From an uncultured bacterium (GTDB lineage: Bacteria > Bacillota > Clostridia > TANB77 > CAG-508): 17,608 nt of DNA. Of this stretch, positions 15,073 through 17,608 are shown piece after piece. The position numbers were made by a program, and so were the translations under genes. The stretch's first letter is position 1. Every line of letters begins with the position of its first letter. The notes below the pieces were generated by a model. The model searched no databases. It was not told where the DNA came from and saw nothing but the letters and a program-made list of their open reading frames with translations. The DNA lies in assembly GCA_905214245.1 (NCBI GenBank), contig CAJMLO010000020.1, positions 1 through 17,608 on the forward strand. The letters are read 5' to 3'.

Positions 15073-16749
15073 TTAATACGATTTTCTAATATCTTTTATT
15101 GTAATTTGCATATTCTCATTACCATTAAAACTATTTATATCAAGGCTTCCTACAACATCAACCTTGTCATCAAGTAAATATTGATTTACAAGTTCTCCCA
15201 TATTAAATCCAATAGCATCAATCATATAGCTGTCGCTCTTTAAATTTAACTTCAAATGTTTTCCCTCTGATAATGCCCTTATAGAATTGATTTTTAAATT
15301 TTTAAATAAGAATATTGGCATCTTGTTTGCTTCCCCAAATGGTTCTAGAAGTTTCAGACTTCTAACATCCTCCATACAGATATCTTTTAAATTAACCTCT
15401 TCATCTATTTGAACCACAGGAACTATTTCACTTATATTACAGCTTTTAGCATATTCCTCAAATTCTTGCTTGAACTCTTCAAATTTATCTTTTTTAACAG
15501 TTATTCCAATAGCCATAGAATGTCCACCAAATTTTTCAATTGTATCACTACATTTCATTAATGCTTCATGAAGGTCAAATCCAGGGATACTTCTTCCAGA
15601 GCCCTTGCCTTCATCTCCTTCAAAACAAATCAAAATGCTAGGTTTAAAATACATTTCTGTAACTTTTGATGAAACAATACCAATAATTCCATGGTGCCAG
15701 TCCTCGTGTCCAAGAATAATACAGGTTTTATCCTTTTCTCCTGCTTCAATTTGTTCTACAACTTGCTTACATATAGCTTTTTCTTTTGCTTGTCTTTCTT
15801 GATTAAAAGCATTTAATCTTGTTGCAATTTCTTTTGCTTTATTTATATCATCACATAGGAATAAGTCTAGTGCTTCTTGTTGATGTCCCATTCTACCACA
15901 AGCATTTATTCTAGGTGCAACTCCAAATGAAATAGCTGTTGAATTAATTTCTTTAAATCCAATTGATTGAATTAAAATTCTTAACCCTATATTTCTTGTT
16001 ACTTCAACAAGTTTTAGTCCAAGTTTTGCAATCACTCTGTTTTCATCAACAAGTGGAACAATATCTGATATTGTTCCCACACAAACAATATCCAAATATT
16101 TTAAATATTCTTTTTCGTCTAGTCCAAGTTTTATTGATAAAGCCTGTATAACTTTAAAAACAACTCCAACACCTGCAAGTTGATTAAATGGATACTTATT
16201 ATCCTTTCGTTTCGCATCAATAACTGCATACGCATTAGGTAAGCTTTCTGCTGGCTCATGATGGTCAGTAATAATTGTTTCAATTCCTAAACTATTGGCA
16301 TAATCGATTTCTTCTATTCCTGAAATACCGCAATCAACAGTAATCATTAAGGTATATCCTTGATCAAATATTTTCTTTATAGCCTCTCTATTAAGTCCAT
16401 ATCCTTCATTTAATCTATTTGGAATATATGTTCCAACTTCCATGCCCCTTTCATTCAAGAATTTTTTTAGTACAGTTATACTTGTAATTCCATCTGCATC
16501 ATAATCTCCAAAAATCATAATTTTTTGCTTATCTTCAATTGCTTTAATTAGTCTTTGAATTGCTTTTTCCATATCTGGCATTAAAAAAGGATCATGAAAA
16601 TCATGTCTTGTCGGATTTAAAAATTTGTCTATATTTTCAATATTTCTATTTACCAAAATATTAGCTAAAATTTTGCATAAATTATAATCTTTAGATAATT
16701 CATTTACCTTATCTTCATCTACACTATAGCATTCCCATTTTTTGTTCAT
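15073..16749 (-). CDS. recJ: Single-stranded-DNA-specific exonuclease RecJ
   Basis: RecJ degrades single-stranded DNA 5' to 3' in recombination and mismatch or base-excision repair. The 558 residues are close to the E. coli length and shorter than B. subtilis RecJ, which has an extra C-terminal domain. DHH-family metal motifs are GDYDADG (81-87, Asp82 and Asp84), VDCG (138-141, Asp139), TDHHEP (161-166) and GTISDIVPL (225-233, Asp229). The DHHA1 domain has WHHGIIGIVSSKV (351-363), GSGRSIPG (383-390) and GGHSMA (408-413). A C-terminal OB-like region ends the protein. GGAGAG precedes the ATG at 16749. It is the first gene of the operon and lies only about 16 nucleotides after the likely transcription start. 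Identity is secure. Confidence 0.97.
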   Translation of the reverse strand: MNKKWECYSVDEDKVNELSKDYNLCKILANILVNRNIENIDKFLNPTRHDFHDPFLMPDMEKAIQRLIKAIEDKQKIMIFGDYDADGITSITVLKKFLNERGMEVGTYIPNRLNEGYGLNREAIKKIFDQGYTLMITVDCGISGIEEIDYANSLGIETIITDHHEPAESLPNAYAVIDAKRKDNKYPFNQLAGVGVVFKVIQALSIKLGLDEKEYLKYLDIVCVGTISDIVPLVDENRVIAKLGLKLVEVTRNIGLRILIQSIGFKEINSTAISFGVAPRINACGRMGHQQEALDLFLCDDINKAKEIATRLNAFNQERQAKEKAICKQVVEQIEAGEKDKTCIILGHEDWHHGIIGIVSSKVTEMYFKPSILICFEGDEGKGSGRSIPGFDLHEALMKCSDTIEKFGGHSMAIGITVKKDKFEEFKQEFEEYAKSCNISEIVPVVQIDEEVNLKDICMEDVRSLKLLEPFGEANKMPIFLFKNLKINSIRALSEGKHLKLNLKSDSYMIDAIGFNMGELVNQYLLDDKVDVVGSLDINSFNGNENMQITIKDIRKSY

Positions 16750-16772
16750 TGCATCTCTCCTTAAATGTAAAT

Positions 16773-16801
16773 ATTATATCATTTTTAGGCTATCTTTGCA
16801 A
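16773..16801 (-). promoter_or_regulatory. Extended -10 promoter of the recJ-rel-mbl-hisS operon
   Basis: TTGCAA (16801-16796) and TATAAT (16778-16773) are separated by 17 bases on the - strand, with TG one base before TATAAT (an extended -10). The start would be near 16766, leaving a leader of about 16 bases with the ribosome binding site in it. Confidence 0.85.
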
Positions 16802-16811
16802 TATCGCCCGA

Positions 16812-16874
16812 AGAAAAATCAAGGTCATTTTCATAAAACATTACAAATTGTAATATCTTATGAAATGACCTTGA
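16812..16874 (-). terminator. Long hairpin terminator of the metalloprotease gene
   Basis: A 17-18 base inverted repeat at 16819-16836 and 16858-16874 (AAGGTCATT paired with AATGACCTT, one bulge) has a smaller nested hairpin, ATTACAAATTGTAAT, at its tip. On the - strand it runs into TTTTTCTT. It starts 16 bases after the stop of the metalloprotease gene and isolates it from recJ. Confidence 0.88.
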
Positions 16875-16889
16875 TAGTAATTAAAATTT

Positions 16890-17597
16890 TTATTTTAAAA
16901 TAAGTTCAATCATACAAAAAACAATAATTCGTATAACCACTTTGCAAAATAGCACATAATTTACCAATGAAATTCCTATCATATTTAAAGTTTTATAACC
17001 TGCCATAATTTTTCCTATATCTTCTTTAGAAATATCATCACTTTTAAGCATATACTCTTTAGCAAGATATGGTGCTTTTGTCATTGCATCTGTTTCTAAA
17101 TAGCTTCTTACTACATAAAACACTATGCCAAAAATAAACAAAATAAACACCTGTAACATAGATGGCTCTAGCACATTAAATATTGTAAGTGCGCATACAG
17201 CAATAAAATAAATAAGATAGATATTTGAAAATATAAAATTAAACAGTAGTGTTCTTTTATTCTGTGTTGAATGTATACACTCATGAGCTATCGTCTGTAT
17301 TCTTGTAAAAGTATCTTTTATATTTGTAATAACTATACTATTTGAAATCACAGAATAATATGTAAGGCTCTTATTTTTATCTTCAACCACATTAATTTTC
17401 ACACTATTATTACCAAGCATTTGCAAGATTTCTTCACATATTTTTTGATTACTTGGTAAATTATTTGCAATATCATTTAGTTTTTTATCATTTCCTATTT
17501 TTTTTATTTTTTTTATGTTTTTTATCTTAATTTCAATTTCAAATTTTAAAACTATTATACTAATTATTCTTATTATTTTAACAACTATATATTCCAT
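16890..17597 (-). CDS. Membrane zinc metalloprotease-like protein (HExxH)
   Basis: This 235-residue protein looks like a multi-pass membrane zinc protease distantly like the YugP / Zn_peptidase_2 group. HECIH (105-109) supplies two histidines and the catalytic glutamate, and the context IAHECIHSTQ resembles the HExxHxxQ pattern of that group. Glu168 in YLETDAMTKAPYLAKEY is a candidate third ligand. Hydrophobic segments lie at about 3-19, 120-140, 148-164 and 206-231, so the HExxH would be next to the membrane. The N-terminal region also has a very basic stretch (24-39). The ATG at 17597 is preceded only by AGAGAGAAAAA before the window ends, so the start is likely but the promoter and upstream neighbour are unseen. 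It may be shorter than typical YugP proteins. Substrate unknown; an inactive relative cannot be excluded. Confidence 0.72.
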   Translation of the reverse strand: MEYIVVKIIRIISIIVLKFEIEIKIKNIKKIKKIGNDKKLNDIANNLPSNQKICEEILQMLGNNSVKINVVEDKNKSLTYYSVISNSIVITNIKDTFTRIQTIAHECIHSTQNKRTLLFNFIFSNIYLIYFIAVCALTIFNVLEPSMLQVFILFIFGIVFYVVRSYLETDAMTKAPYLAKEYMLKSDDISKEDIGKIMAGYKTLNMIGISLVNYVLFCKVVIRIIVFCMIELILK

Positions 17598-17608
17598 TTT
17601 TTCTCTCT

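Noticed and set aside
16819..16874. Long inverted repeat considered as a small mobile element (MITE)
   Set aside because: A T tract directly follows on the - strand after a gene end, no target duplication is visible, and only one copy is seen, so a terminator explains it.

Overview
The window is chromosomal DNA from a low-GC, spore-forming member of the Clostridia. The AT-rich composition, AGGAGG-type ribosome binding sites, a threonine T-box leader, a Rel-type (p)ppGpp enzyme and the sporulation gene spoIIP all point this way. The species cannot be named from the sequence. I see no mobile element, CRISPR array, tRNA or rRNA. One small gene at the left edge (206-427) is on the + strand. Everything else is on the - strand and is described below in transcription order, from right to left.

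Right edge, 17597 to 16812: a gene for a multi-pass membrane protein with an HExxH zinc-protease motif, closed by a strong hairpin terminator. Next, 16801 to about 9668, is a compact operon starting at an extended -10 promoter: recJ (single-strand DNA exonuclease), rel (ppGpp synthetase/hydrolase), a metallo-beta-lactamase-fold hydrolase, hisS (histidyl-tRNA synthetase) and probably spoIIP (septal peptidoglycan hydrolase of engulfment). pgi (glucose-6-phosphate isomerase) follows, with a leader rich in inverted repeats.

Centre, 8211 to 5390: a consensus promoter and a complete T-box riboswitch with a threonine specifier. It leads into a two-gene operon: a small protein with the histidine/aspartate pattern of zinc-dependent phospholipase C-like proteins, then thrS (threonyl-tRNA synthetase). 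The first gene is therefore expected to respond to uncharged tRNA-Thr.

Left part, 5389 to 543: a protein joining a P-loop nucleotide-binding domain to an Asp23-like domain, abutting a fused cytidylate kinase / PlsC-type acyltransferase. A consensus sigma-A promoter lies across the end of the fusion gene and drives typA (ribosome-associated GTPase). A TrmR-type methyltransferase gene follows, whose start is poorly supported. A bidirectional terminator separates it from the convergent small gene.

Most genes serve translation and its stress response (thrS, hisS, typA, trmR, rel), with DNA repair, envelope lipid synthesis, glycolysis and sporulation alongside. The least ordinary items are the P-loop/Asp23 fusion beside the Cmk-PlsC fusion, and the T-box-controlled PLC-like gene.
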